DNA of 64,000 bases from Ignelater luminosus (lineage: Eukaryota; Arthropoda; Insecta; Coleoptera; Elateridae), in NCBI GenBank assembly GCA_011009095.1, contig VTPC01091247.1:1-64000 (forward strand), given 5' to 3'. Positions 22,201-30,300 of the stretch are shown here, piece by piece. The notes beneath the pieces are model-generated. The model was given only the letters and a program-made list of their open reading frames with translations, had not been told where the DNA came from and made no database searches. Each line of letters opens with the position of its first letter. Position 1 is the stretch's first letter. A program made the position numbers and the translations under genes.

Positions 22201-23285
22201 AAATACGTCTGTTTATACCACACCGTATTCATCTGCTGAGTCTCACTAAATCTATACCTCGTTCTTTCGAATCTTTGACTTGCGTTTTATTGTTTTGTGA
22301 AAGGCACTTAAAGCGTCGTCGATGTTTTTGGTCTTCTCAAGAAAACGTGGAGTGCAATTAGCAGGATATATGGAACTAAGGGATGCTACAAGGTCGTTTA
22401 ATTCATTTTCTTATGGCAGACTGTTTTAATACAGAAAGTAATGTTCTTTACACGCTTAATAGATTCGAACTTTATTTATTCCCCACTTAAAATGCCAGTT
22501 TGGTAACAGTCGAGAAATTTAGAATTAATAAAGGACAATATAAGAACAATCATAAAATGTAAAGTTACAGTTTTTCTAATTGTGAAATCAACAAGATTTT
22601 TTTAGAGTATAACTTAAGGAATTATTGGAAAATTTGTAACCGCTTTCTTGATTGTCATAGGAATGTAAAAATAAACATTGCATTGCTACTTCAACTTTTG
22701 TTTTATTGTTGACAAAGTGAAGGAGATTTTGGTTTCTTATTAGGTGATAAACTGATAATAAATTATAGTCAATTTAAATCACGTAGTTATGCGGTGCTGT
22801 TTGTAGTAAACGAAATGATTCCAGGTTTTTACAAATACAATTACAAATATAATTAATTTGCCTAAATGATCTCTTTTAAGCCTTTATTCTGCTTATCCTT
22901 TTTTCTGTAAAATAAGAATATCTCACCTTTAATTCCATTCACTTTAGTAAAGTCGTAAATTTACTTTATGATTTTTATAAGAAAGAAATTGACGATAAAG
23001 TCAATTTATAAATGTTGTTTTCTTGTATATTTTAGTAATATGAAATCTTTGACATAACAGGTTTACGAAATGTTCGTAGCGGGATACGAATTTTTAGTGC
23101 TTTCTCCTGTATTCACCTGTCATTGGGGTCTTCAACTTAAGCGTGGACGGCCCGCTTGGAGAGAACATCAAAATAACGTTAATCGAAAGAATTTTGAAAC
23201 CTTCAAAAGAGAAGTTTTTGCACGATACAACAAGGACCCTCTGAAAATGATGGAACATCAGAAACCTCAGATACAAATACCTTAG
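1241..23285 (+). CDS. B4GAT1-like: Beta-1,4-glucuronyltransferase 1-like (GT49), spliced host gene
   Basis: In vertebrates B4GAT1 adds glucuronic acid to the xylose primer of the O-mannosyl glycan of alpha-dystroglycan, in the Golgi, before LARGE extends it. The insect GT49 homologues are less well defined, so the exact substrate here is inferred. Four coding exons (1241-1287, 11785-12723, 12779-12932, 23061-23285) join in phase to 454 codons plus stop; human B4GAT1 is 415 residues. The predicted protein has a short lysine-rich cytosolic tail, one membrane anchor (about residues 22-40), a variable stem, a DVD metal-binding motif at about 253-255, and conserved family blocks around NLARKN, FDERF-like HDERFIGYGY and a C-terminal GYEFLVLSPVF. 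Introns 1 and 3 are each about 10 kb and full of transposons; intron 2 is 55 bp. The last three exons are secure. The start exon is an inference. Confidence 0.85.
1288..1804. other. Intron sequence, no gene seen
   Basis: This is the start of intron 1. It is AT-rich and I see no coding frame, inverted ends or recognisable repeat. Confidence 0.4.
1805..1960 (-). pseudogene. Decayed mariner transposase scrap (HTH region)
   Basis: A minus-strand reading without stops resembles the region after the first helix-turn-helix of mariner transposases. GEDV is followed about 15 residues on by INENIQRAQELILSDRH, matching the common pattern REDV ... TDENIQRVRELVLSDRR. No inverted ends are visible. It is short and diverged, so chance similarity cannot be excluded. 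Confidence 0.4.
1961..2752. other. Intron sequence, no gene seen
   Basis: AT-rich intron 1 sequence. Short open frames here have no recognisable content. Confidence 0.4.
2753..4666 (-). mobile_element. TIR transposon with DUF7869-like protein
   Basis: About 30-bp imperfect inverted repeats bracket the unit: the left end reads GGACCCCCTTACTCAATAAG and the right end, read inward, GGACCCCCTTACGCAATAAG, both continuing into a shared AACCAACC. A 3-bp AAT flank on both sides may be the target duplication if the first base is excluded. Inside, on the minus strand, is a decayed protein of the insect DUF7869-like group (see the pseudogene entry). The right 500 bp holds shorter sequences resembling the end motif (GCAATAAGGTATCAAC), possibly subterminal transposase sites. 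I cannot assign a named superfamily. Confidence 0.65.
3263..4142 (-). pseudogene. DUF7869-like transposon protein, frameshifted
   Basis: Two overlapping minus-strand frames (4119-3679 and 3715-3263) form one family-like protein with a frame change near 3740. Visible family marks are LILWSDSCGGQNRN (the DxCxGQN motif, probably part of an RNase H-like fold), FLVSGHSFLPNDSDFADVE and, after the frame change, ITNRKKTTNDSKVNWL and KKRGKGRPP. The frame also extends upstream of the first ATG to about 4142, next to an intron-like acceptor, so an upstream exon is likely missing or decayed. Such proteins are very abundant, mostly uncharacterised, in insects. A transposase role is inferred from the flanking inverted ends. 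Confidence 0.6.
4742..6008 (+). mobile_element. Harbinger-type element with MADF gene
   Basis: Inverted ends of about 40 bp share the stretch AGTTTGATCAAACTTG next to a GTCACAYTATCAA block. They are flanked by TTA at 4739-4741 and 6009-6011, the 3-bp duplication typical of PIF/Harbinger. The element encodes only a MADF-domain DNA-binding protein, now broken. There is no DDE transposase gene, so it would depend on an autonomous partner. Confidence 0.75.
5318..5788 (+). pseudogene. MADF-domain protein of Harbinger, broken
   Basis: The reading starts MSWSHAQVSVLIESYRNYEM and continues MVKHLLYHNKTARS, the pattern of a MADF (Myb/SANT-like) domain: a helix LIELY, then W/M-xVKHxxYxNK. A 60-bp GT-AG intron (5481-5540) joins KTT to ANEIKIKINSLRTQF in frame, and the frame ends at another good GTAAGT donor at 5789. 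Two in-frame stops (after KTARS and after VKAFL) make it a pseudogene. In Harbinger elements this partner protein guides the transposase to DNA. Confidence 0.65.
6060..6310 (+). repeat. Possible LINE 3' tail ending in (ATT)n
   Basis: A T-rich segment ends in an AATAAA-containing stretch followed by about ten ATT units at 6279-6309. A 3' UTR running into an ATT microsatellite is common for truncated insect Jockey/CR1-like LINEs. No coding part remains, so the LINE reading is an inference. Confidence 0.3.
6311..10518. other. Intron 1 sequence, no gene seen
   Basis: This is 4.2 kb of AT-rich sequence. Several short open frames (for example 7334-7519 and 9896-10141) show no family pattern. I found no inverted ends or LTR-like repeats by eye. 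Confidence 0.4.
10519..11029 (-). pseudogene. Pogo/jerky-like transposase C-terminal fragment
   Basis: The minus strand reads a low-complexity acidic/serine stretch (PSTSKTQTTKRRIFEESEES) and then YWIVVEYQTEENH. After a frame change it reads IKHYIG, an in-frame stop, ANIKFLKLSKSVKFKSPNVE and GVPKVRQRGEFCFDLD. This matches the C-terminal KHYVGxV ... FLxxxxxxFxxPxxED ... LPxPxxxRRG pattern found at the end of many insect tigger/jerky-type and related transposon proteins. The frameshift and the stop mark it as dead. No DDE core is present nearby. Confidence 0.45.
11030..11784. other. End of intron 1
   Basis: No gene is visible. The intron ends in a T-rich tract and ACAGAGCAG, which offers AGs at 11782, 11784 and 11787. 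The last two are in phase with the candidate start exon. Confidence 0.5.
11785..12723 (+). CDS. B4GAT1-like: B4GAT1-like exon 2 (anchor, stem, catalytic core)
   Basis: This long exon encodes the membrane anchor (LCLVALIFLSIYNILLTAKL), a stem with PPCDP, and the GT49 core: YVVCLATQSSIERLSSLVQV, WHGPVSAALFAAGDDEF, the NHLRNLARKNCQSRYIFLTD stretch with its DVD metal motif, and RPFHQKVFIYNQYATNFSR. It ends at a GT donor (12724) inside the Arg codon of NFSR. An acceptor at 11782 (exon from 11783) is also possible if another start exon exists. N-glycosylation sequons are seen at NKT and NFS. Confidence 0.9.
12779..12932 (+). CDS. B4GAT1-like: B4GAT1-like exon 3
   Basis: After a 55-bp intron (12724-12778, GT to TTTTTAG) the reading continues WQNTISGNKEVHISHPVTNF, then EFLYEPFYVAPDTAPPHDER and FIGYGYTRNTQ. 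This corresponds to the conserved WEPFYVA ... FDERF.QYGFNR block of B4GAT1. The exon ends at a CAG|GTATGC donor in phase 0. Confidence 0.9.
12933..14737. other. First part of intron 3, no gene seen
   Basis: AT-rich sequence between the exon 3 donor and the first transposon of intron 3. No coding frame or repeat end is recognised. Confidence 0.45.
15143..17267 (+). mobile_element. piggyBac element, full length but broken
   Basis: Inverted ends CACGTTGAYTGCC are flanked by TTAA on both sides (15139-15142 and 17268-17271), the diagnostic piggyBac target. Inside is a decayed piggyBac transposase. The right subterminal region has two near copies of CGAGATAACCCGTAGTTGGC / CGAGTTATCTCGTAGTTGGC, the second with a self-complementary core (CTACGAG..CTCGTAG), probably subterminal binding sites. 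Confidence 0.9.
15359..17005 (+). pseudogene. piggyBac transposase, several breaks
   Basis: The first frame (15359-15739) starts MDKKRPLTQNEIEYYSNLSD and is the usual acidic N-terminus. The second (15810-16172) has FIGLLLQMG and the first catalytic Asp in ICIDQSM followed by KYGIKLYEL. The third (16191-16745) has the second Asp in VYMDIFYNS and the third in NNGMSGIDRSDQM. The C-terminal cysteine-rich finger is recognisable near 16945-17005 (CPACKEKPALCVEDC). Frame changes lie between the first and second pieces and again near 16740 and in the finger, and a TGA ends the second piece, so at least four lesions are present. All three catalytic aspartates survive. Confidence 0.85.
17287..19387 (+). 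pseudogene. Widespread arthropod transposon-like protein, broken
   Basis: The pieces show a protein common in arthropod genomes and usually left unnamed. The N-terminal part has LPTYEDVMKCYE, a cysteine-rich FGICSCKCKEIELCCC and VPKEEQKFLLDQRQDRKMQI. The middle part (17836-18339) has YGISDRAAAATVSSVL and LPALYFDDRKDKTLKIV. A degraded stretch includes AAGCDG and LRHLFNKLDG. The C-terminal part (18524-19117) has STDQKYLYKITMAVITGQC, YARWLTKPNRILRL and the FAHLENLLLSML block, with CHTQAVERSV beyond its stop. YFDDRKD and GCDG could be the first two acidic sites of an RNase H-like transposase (inference). The copy is broken in several places. Confidence 0.6.
19837..20359 (+). mobile_element. Internally deleted mariner, HTH part only
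   Basis: Inverted ends of about 29 bp share AAAAGTCTTTTCGTTTT. Between them, from ATG at 20016, a frame starts MSNATVEILAVLQNY; after stops and a frame change it continues FISGNTSLQIRPQTA and LSEELGPSRRIIDI to 20317. These are the mariner N-terminal helix-turn-helix pieces (SNATVEIRAVL and RFxxGNTSLQDRPRSGRP, then LAEELGPSRSTI). The catalytic domain is absent. The TA flanks are not clean. Confidence 0.7.
20533..21804 (-). mobile_element. Apparently intact mariner element
   Basis: This 1272-bp unit has inverted repeats that match over at least 28 bp (GAGGGTGGTCTGAAAAGTTT is common to both) and is flanked by TA at 20531-20532 and 21805-21806. It carries one uninterrupted transposase gene. Near-identical ends, an open gene and clean TA duplications point to a recent insertion. 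It lies antisense in intron 3 of the B4GAT1-like gene. Confidence 0.95.
20598..21644 (-). CDS. Mariner transposase (DD34D), intact
   Basis: The 348-residue protein has the normal length for mariner. It starts MSVFVKMDKIEYRAVIKYLF; the second Met (residue 7) may be the true start. Two helix-turn-helix regions surround DDERSGRPKTATTDENIAKV, followed by the linker SARWVPRLL. Catalytic residues are Asp157 (ITVDETW), Asp251 (HQDNAPSHT) and Asp286 (YSPDLAPSD), with exactly 34 residues between the last two. It ends ELQGDYVEK. The enzyme would cut and paste the element at TA sites. No stop or frameshift is seen, so it may be active or recently so. Confidence 0.95.
   Translation of the reverse strand: MSVFVKMDKIEYRAVIKYLFFKGNTPSQIKDKLDSVYGDSASSFTTVKFWAAEFKRGRKSLGDDERSGRPKTATTDENIAKVHQMVLDDRRIKVREIAEVMNMSKERVCHILNQHLGMRKLSARWVPRLLTLDQKRVRMNISNALLAQFRRNTITVDETWIHHYTPETKIQSKQWTAKGKPAPKKAKTVFSAGKVMATVFWDSHGVILIDYLQKGKTITGAYYASLLDKLKAELAKKRPHLQKKKILFHQDNAPSHTSAVAMAKIHELRFELLDHPPYSPDLAPSDFFLFAHLKIALGGQRFSSNEEAVTFVNNYFAEKNAEYYLDGLQRWEHRWEKCVELQGDYVEK
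21807..23060. other. End of intron 3, no gene seen
   Basis: AT-rich sequence between the mariner and the last exon. The intron ends GACATAACAG before 23061. No repeat is recognised. Confidence 0.5.
23061..23285 (+). CDS. B4GAT1-like: B4GAT1-like last exon
   Basis: After the ACAG acceptor the frame reads VYEMFVAGYEFLVLSPVFTC, HWGLQLKRGRPAWREHQNNV, then FETFKREVFARYNKDPLKMM and a stop at 23283-23285. It aligns with the B4GAT1 C-terminus ([20 protein letters not shown], then HKGFKE ... [20 protein letters not shown] and ELKAKY). It joins exon 3 in phase 0 across a 10,128-bp intron. Confidence 0.9.
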   Translation, partial: VYEMFVAGYEFLVLSPVFTCHWGLQLKRGRPAWREHQNNVNRKNFETFKREVFARYNKDPLKMMEHQKPQIQIP

Positions 23286-23360
23286 ATTAGTGGCAAAGTG
23301 TCTAATTTTGTAAGGTTAAATATAGTACCAATCTAAATGAATAATACGTGATTCAATAAA
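23286..23360 (+). promoter_or_regulatory. 3' UTR with AATAAA poly(A) signal
   Basis: AATAAA occurs at 23355-23360, about 70 bp after the B4GAT1-like stop. It is the nearest canonical polyadenylation signal. A longer 3' UTR is possible; further AATAAA-like sequences occur around 24110. Confidence 0.5.
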
Positions 23361-26300
23361 TAATTAAGTAAAATTGATGTTATTGTTGTAAATATCGGAT
23401 GGTTTTTGAATCACGCATTAAGAAGGGGAATGAGTGTTCATTATATGTTCGTATCGGAAGAGCTCACCTTAATTGTTGTTAACTTAAGATATAAGTAGCA
23501 ATACAGTTTTACAGTTTAATATCAAAATTTATTAAATGCCTTAAAAGGTTTATTTAAGTACCCCTTTATAGTTCATAAAAGAGCTATTTTTAATAAAAGT
23601 TCGATTTAGTTTTTGATACACATGTCAGAAATGTAATTCGTATCGTAATGATAATATAATAGAGAAATAATATTGTTTGTTGTTTGATATGTGTGCTGCA
23701 ATAATTTTTTCTATTGTAATGTATTTTGAATGTTCATAAAAAATTGATAATAATTATAGTTTATTAAGGTAAATGCTCAATCTTCGTGCTACAATGTGCT
23801 ATATTCATTAGTTAGACTTAAGAAAAGGGTTACTTTATCTTTGAATTATATTCAAGAAATCTTTCAACGTTTCAGCATTTTGCGTAAAATAAATTGCAGC
23901 ATTTTAGCAAATATCTATCTACTTTAAGTTTTTCACCAACTTTTGCTGTGTGCAACACAACAATCACTTGCGATGTTAGTATTTATTCTATTTTATTGTG
24001 CACAAAATTGCTATCAATGACAAACTACATATTCGACCTAAACAAAATTATATGTACTGTAATACGATGTGCCAACAATGATGAATTTATTAGACTGTGT
24101 AAGTAATTGTTAAATAAAAATTAAAGAAATTTAATCAACTGTGTATTTATTTATTTTAAACTAGCAATATCCATGGTGCTGTAAAGATGACCCTATTTGG
24201 GCAAAGTTAATGTAGAAACCAAAAGTGATATTTACATTGTAAAATTTAAAATTTGTAGCTGTATTGAATTATTTATATTATGTAGAACCTTCTAGTTGTA
24301 GAATCATCAGGTAACTCAAATTATAATGAATACAGTGATCGACATATGATTTACTTCACTTACAATTTTAACCAACCCTTAAAGTATTTGATGAATTTTT
24401 GTGGTAGTTTTTGTTTTATTCAATTGACATGCAATTAGGAAAATTACCATAATGTCAATAAAAAGTAAAGCTTGCGTTAACAAACCAGAGAAGACTGCTT
24501 TTAGGTAAAAATAATCGCGATCCTTGATCGAGCAGCTGTTTGATTTCGTATATTAATCCTACACTATGTATGAGGTAACACATTATGGCCTAACAGAACA
24601 CATACTACTACTTCTGCTACTTTTTATTTACCACTAAAGTCGTAGGACCTTGAAATCAGCAAACAAAGCTAAAAAGACTATCAAGATTCAATTTCACATT
24701 GCTTCACATAGTTTTTGTGTTGCACATGCATTTTGCTATCATTTCCAAAAAAGTTACTCTTTGGCGAACTTCCAATACGAATTTCCACTATAATTTATAT
24801 AGCGATGATTTTACACCTTGCTGAACAATACGTCTACTATATCAAAATCTAATTGTGTACTAAAATGTTTGAGTTTTGAGATGGTCAGTGTTGTCTTAAT
24901 AAGGTCAGGGGTTACTCTATTTGTTGTTAACTGTGTAAAACTGAAAATCTTAGAAAAACTCATTTAACAATTATATGAACTCGATCAAGTATTGCGCACT
25001 GAATGAAGATTGCAAGCTAGTACTATCATGCATACTAATATAATTGCTTTCTTATGAACTACTACTTTATACGCAGTAAAAATTAAAATATATTGTGAAA
25101 TATTCTTTACACTGTACTTATGTAGTAGCAGTACTGCATCTAGTAATTTATCAAAAGATGTTTTGATATCAAGAGTACATGTTAGTCAGTCGTATACCGC
25201 AGAATGAAGCATTGAGACACGTAGATTCCAAATGCATGATTAAAGGAAGCCTACCAGCATTAATCTTTTCCTTAAATTGACCAGAATGACTAATTTGTAC
25301 CTTCTAGCGTTCCACTAAAAGGCGCAATTAGCAAAGAAAACTAGAAATATAAATGCTGAGTTCGATTTGTAGTAAAATAAATTAGTTACTAAATTTTCCC
25401 AGGTAAAAAGTCAAAAACATTCTCACTAAAACTGATTGAATCGTAAAGACCTTTCATTGGACACTAGAATCTCTTGCACCTTTTTTGCGAATTACACTGA
25501 AATATTGTTTTATCGACCAAGATCTTTGTAAGACATTTTCTACATTTCTAGGAAATACTAGATGCTTCTAGGGCTAATTTTATTTTAAGAATAGCTTGAC
25601 ACTGTAACATGAATACATTCATTAACTGTAGACCTCGTTGAAGAGATTACAGCTCAGATTCTTTTTTTGTGTTAAGTGTTCTCATGTTGGACGCATTCCA
25701 GGTGTTGTTTTAAATTAACAGTACCAGGCAAGTACATCCTACAAACACGACAAGTGAAAAAAACGCCCCAATTGTCATATATCCTTTGTTTCTATACATC
25801 TCAAACAGAAATCTTCAAATATTTCTTTATAAGGAATCTAACACTTAAAGGGAAGTTTTAATTTAAGTTATAATTAATTTATTCTGTAATATGTTACAAT
25901 AGAATAATAAGAATAAAAGTTAATGTAACGAGTAATATCCCTTTTTTCCCAGAAATCCGAAAATAGTATACATAAACACCTTGACTTAAAATAAGAAACT
26001 GTAAACTAGTAAGCTGAAATTACTTTTTTAAAGGCAATCCGATAGCATGAAGAAGCAACAGATAGGGTGAAGTAATTTCCTATTCTAACAAGTGCTTGCG
26101 ATCTGTAGCAATGAGATAATCTAAAGTTTGTTGAGGTTTCAAAATAACCTTAAATTACTTTTTCTATACAATAATATTTTATTTCTCTTTCGGTAATACA
26201 AAGTTTTTTTAAAATTCATTACTGCTTTAGAATGAAGGGTATAAACTACCTGTAAAACATTAGTATAGTAATAGGGACTGTATAAATATTGTGAGCAACT

Positions 26301-27182
26301 TAACTATATTGTATTTCTTTCAAAAGTGTTTAAAAGCAAGTCGAGGTAAATTGCCGTAATATAATTACAATAATATTGATATCAAGACTATGTTGCATTT
26401 TACATACAATCGCTTTCTAGAAGTAGACATTTGTAATTATGATTAATTCTATAAAAATGCTTTCGTGCAAATCATCGAATAATTAGTATCATATTATGAT
26501 AAGTTTTCCACATAAAATCAGGTAAGAAATATCTTCCCAGACATTTCGAAGCTCACGTTCATGTATTACAGCTGACCCGCGTGCTGTTTTTAATTAGGGA
26601 TACAGTCCAAGTTGAAAACATTAGTTTTGCGGCACGTTTGTTGAAATACCTTAAATAATAGTATTATATTATTTAATGAGCATGTAACGGCTATTATTTT
26701 CCACGAGTGAAAACCTAGGTATTACGTTGAAGTCAAATACGACAGTTATCTACGACTGTTAAAGAAAAATAAATTCAAGGGTGTTAAATAATGGGCTTAT
26801 TACTTAATAATCGTAGATGAAAGATGTTTAATCAATTAAGAAAAACAATAATTGAGCAATTCGTAAAGAAATCTAGCCAAAGTAATACATTTAAATAACC
26901 ATACCGCTGACTGCACGACTGTACTTTAAATTGTAGGCAGTACGAAGGTAAACAGTATTTACAAAACGTGGGCTTTCAAATTTCTCAAAAGATTCTTCTT
27001 GCTTGTTTAAAGGTGTATTATTAAAACAGACACCGCCTACAGAAATATTTCTACTAAAACAAAACAGCAGCAATTATTAGCATCTAATAAGTAAGTAGCG
27101 TAACTCAATAAGGCCCAGATAACGTTTTATTATTTTATAAAAAATCTAACAATAATTTTAAAAATACATTTGTTATGCTAAG
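23361..27182. other. Intergenic, no gene seen
   Basis: This is 3.8 kb of AT-rich sequence. Short open frames (23894-24106, 25676-25861) show no family pattern or coding bias that I can support. Confidence 0.45.
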
Positions 27183-27184
27183 TA

Positions 27185-28489
27185 AAGGGTTTTCCAATAA
27201 GAGGTGTTATTTTGAATAGCCCGCTATTTCGGTAGATGTCACTTTTGAAGCTATCATTTTTTGACATTTGACAAGTAGAAACTACGCCATTAATAAATAT
27301 GGAACGATACACGCTTCAACAACGCATTGAAATTATTAAAATTCACTATAAAAATGGTGAAAATTTGGCAGAGACGGTTCGTAAAACTCGAACATTTTTG
27401 GGTCACCGTGAAGCACCTTGTCGGACCGCAATACAGAAATTGGTGAAAAAATTCGAGCTCTTGGGACAAGTTAGTGATGTGAAGAATAAAACCCGTGCAC
27501 GTCGCTCAAGAACAGCCGAGAATATTGCTGTTGTAGCCGAAAGTGTTAAAAAAAACCCAGGTTTGTCCATTCCTCGTCGTTCTTTGGAATTAGCCATTCC
27601 ACAAACGTCATTACACCGTATTTTGCATAAAGATTTGGGTCTTAAGGCTTATAAAGCCCAGTTAACACAAGAACTCAAGCCGGCCGATCATCAACAACGT
27701 CGTGTCTTTGCTGATTGGGTCGTTGAAATGCATGAAAATGATCCAGAATTCCATCGAAAAATCATCTTGAGTGATGAGGCCCATTTCCACCTCGGTGGCT
27801 TCGTCAACAAGCAAAATTGTCGGATCTGGGGCTCAGAAAATCCAAGAGTTATTGTTGAAAAGTCTCTCTATCCTCAACGTGTGACTGTTTGGTGCGGTGT
27901 ATGGTCCGGCGGAGTCATTGGACCTTACTTTTTCGAAAATGAGGCTGGAGCAACAGTTACGGTGACTGGATTGCGCTATCGAGAGATGATTAACGATTTT
28001 TTATGGCCGGAATTGGATGGTATTGATCTGGACAACGTTTACTTTCAACAAGACGGCGCTACGTGCCACACAAGCAACGAAACCATTGATCTTTTACGGA
28101 AGAAGTTTCCGGATCGTGTTATCTCTCGAAGGGGTGATCACAATTGGCCACCGAGATCTTGTGATTTAACACCTTGCGACTTCTTTCTTTGGGGCCACGT
28201 GAAAGAGAAGGTATACGCCAACAGCCCAGCGTCGATTCAAGACCTCAAAGATGGAATTTGTGAGGCTATCGAGGACATAGGGCAGCCACTTTGCGATTTG
28301 GTTATGGAAAATTTCATGAAAAGGATATTGTCCTGTAAGCGTGGTCGTGGTGGTCATTTGCCTGATGTTATTTTCCACTATTAACGGCATACCTTCCTCT
28401 TTATAATGAAATAAACATCCGATCATTTATATTAAAAAATGGCACTTTTCTTTGAATATCAAAATAACACCTCTTATTGGAAAACCCTT
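27185..28489 (+). mobile_element. Apparently intact DD41D (rosa-type) element
   Basis: The 1305-bp unit has near-perfect inverted ends (GGGTTTTCCAATAAGAGGTG is shared, continuing TTATTTTGA) and TA duplications at 27183-27184 and 28490-28491. It contains one uninterrupted 361-residue transposase gene. The structure is whole and looks young. Confidence 0.95.
27299..28384 (+). CDS. DD41D transposase (rosa-type), intact
   Basis: The 361-residue protein opens MERYTLQQRIEIIKIHYKNG and has an N-terminal helix-turn-helix region followed by RARRSRTAENIAVVAESVKK. The catalytic triad is Asp159 (IILSDEAHFHLGG), Asp252 (FQQDGATCHTS) and Asp294 (CDLTPCDFFLWGH), with 41 residues between the last two. That spacing defines the rosa-type branch of the IS630-Tc1-mariner superfamily. 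The tail ends LPDVIFHY. No stops or frameshifts are seen; the ATG is the first in frame, about 110 bp inside the left end. Confidence 0.95.
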   Translation: MERYTLQQRIEIIKIHYKNGENLAETVRKTRTFLGHREAPCRTAIQKLVKKFELLGQVSDVKNKTRARRSRTAENIAVVAESVKKNPGLSIPRRSLELAIPQTSLHRILHKDLGLKAYKAQLTQELKPADHQQRRVFADWVVEMHENDPEFHRKIILSDEAHFHLGGFVNKQNCRIWGSENPRVIVEKSLYPQRVTVWCGVWSGGVIGPYFFENEAGATVTVTGLRYREMINDFLWPELDGIDLDNVYFQQDGATCHTSNETIDLLRKKFPDRVISRRGDHNWPPRSCDLTPCDFFLWGHVKEKVYANSPASIQDLKDGICEAIEDIGQPLCDLVMENFMKRILSCKRGRGGHLPDVIFHY

Positions 28490-28491
28490 TA

Positions 28492-29705
28492 GTATACATC
28501 TAAAGAATATTTTAAAATAAAATCTTAGACGTTCATTAACATTTCTTTAAATCCTACACTATTGCATATTCAGATAATAAGACCTACACAATATCTGAAT
28601 GAATAATTTTTAAAGAAAGATCAGAACTAAACAAATGTAAGATATTGACGATGTTTTTAGGGTATGTATAGAACATATTATTTTTGATCCCCTTTTTAAA
28701 GTCCTGCAATTTTAAAATTTGATTTCTCTTGTCAGTCTTAAATTCAACAAAATTCTGCTGCAGAAAGCCAAACAAGCAAAACGGTTTAAATGTGTAAATA
28801 CAGTGAAGATTGAGTAAATGACATCATATTAAAAAAAATGGTTCCATTACAAAAAACTATGATTTGGCCCTCATTACCTACTGGACCTTATCTGCTCCAT
28901 CCATTTTATGTTTCATGCTTATTCTTACTCGAGTGAAATAGTCTTATATAGATGACGAAAATAAAAAGCTTTAAAGTTCAGTTTTCCAATTGTTGGTTAA
29001 GTTTAACGAGGTGATTATTCTTATGGAACCACTTTCACAACTACATCCATGGCAATAATACTCTAGATAAACCTAATCAATTGATTGATTCATTTCCATC
29101 GACTTTCATTAAATAAATTTAACTAAGGAACTACTACCATAAGTATAATATACTCAAATCTGAAAGCTTAACGTTTAAATTGTGGTTTAAAACTTCTGAG
29201 TTGTATAAATGTCTTTAGTATATTTATATTTCAGCATTTCAATACAAGCGTTTTGGTAGTTCATTATTTACCACAAAACGTTTTGAATTCCCTTCAGAAG
29301 TCATTTTGTCATTCTTTGTACACATAATAGCTACAAACTCCTCTTGTTATTCACATACTAGTGACAAATACACTGATCGACCAAAGATATGTTCAAATCT
29401 GTTATCAGCGGTGTTTAGATGTTTAGATAAAACCATCAACAGGTTGCGGCAAATAATGAACTTTCAAAACTTTTCGTGTTTTGGTAGCTTTTAATTGCCC
29501 TGAACGGGTTATGGTGCCTTTCTGGATGTTTGAGGTAGCTCAAAACGCAGTCTCGGTGGTTTTTTAGTCCAATAAACGATTTCATGTTTACACTTAACAT
29601 GACTAAAATTTAGAATTGCACGCTAGTGTAAGGAGGCCCTTTATTTACAGAAGGTATAAATGTCGATGTATATGAAGATATAGGCAAATACTCAAAAACA
29701 AAAAA
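28492..29705. other. Intergenic, no gene seen
   Basis: AT-rich sequence with no recognisable coding frame, repeat ends or RNA gene. Confidence 0.45.
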
Positions 29706-29896
29706 TATTATGATATGGAGAGCTCTTTTTCTCAGGGTCCTTATTTTTCTTCGTTTGGTTCTTAATTTTTTTTTATTAAAACGCTATTTTTTGACAATAT
29801 TAATTTATTTATTTTTCACTGTTATTACATTTATCTAACAAAAAAACAAAATTTTTTTTATACTCTCTTTTTTTATCATTTTCAAATATCACTACA
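29706..29896 (-). repeat. Left (3') LTR of the pol-less element
   Basis: Direct copy of 32144-32332. It shares CTCTTTTTCTCAGGGTCC and a run through TACTCTCTTT to ATATCACTACA. Confidence 0.75.
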
Positions 29897-30169
29897 TTTT
29901 TAATATCATCACATTTACCTTTTTAATATCATCACATTTCCCCTCCATATTAATATAAATTTTAAGCGTTTTATACTATAGCTTAAATTTTGATTAATAT
30001 TAACTAAAATATACTCAATTGTGAATTCCATTTCAATTTGATCTTTGTTTCTTTTATTTGTCTTATGTAATATAATAGATATTGTTTTTTTTTCATGATA
30101 TACATAATCATTTTTTTTAATGGTGTTTTATTTTATGTTTTTATTCTAACCTTAATTATTTGAATTGAC

Positions 30170-30300
30170 AGTCTTGCACTTTGACATTTGTCGAACGTCA
30201 TTTTAACATTAGGCAACTGTCATTCATTCATTTTTTTTGACATTAGTTAATTGTCATTTTTGACATTTGTTAATTGTCACTTTGACATTACATTATTTCA
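30170..30300. repeat. TGACATT...TGTCA palindromic array
   Basis: Five to six spaced GACATT / TGTCA(T/A) units follow each other, for example TGACATTTGTTAATTGTCA and TGACATTAGTTAATTGTCA. They form overlapping inverted pairs in the noncoding 3' part of the LTR element. Confidence 0.55.
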
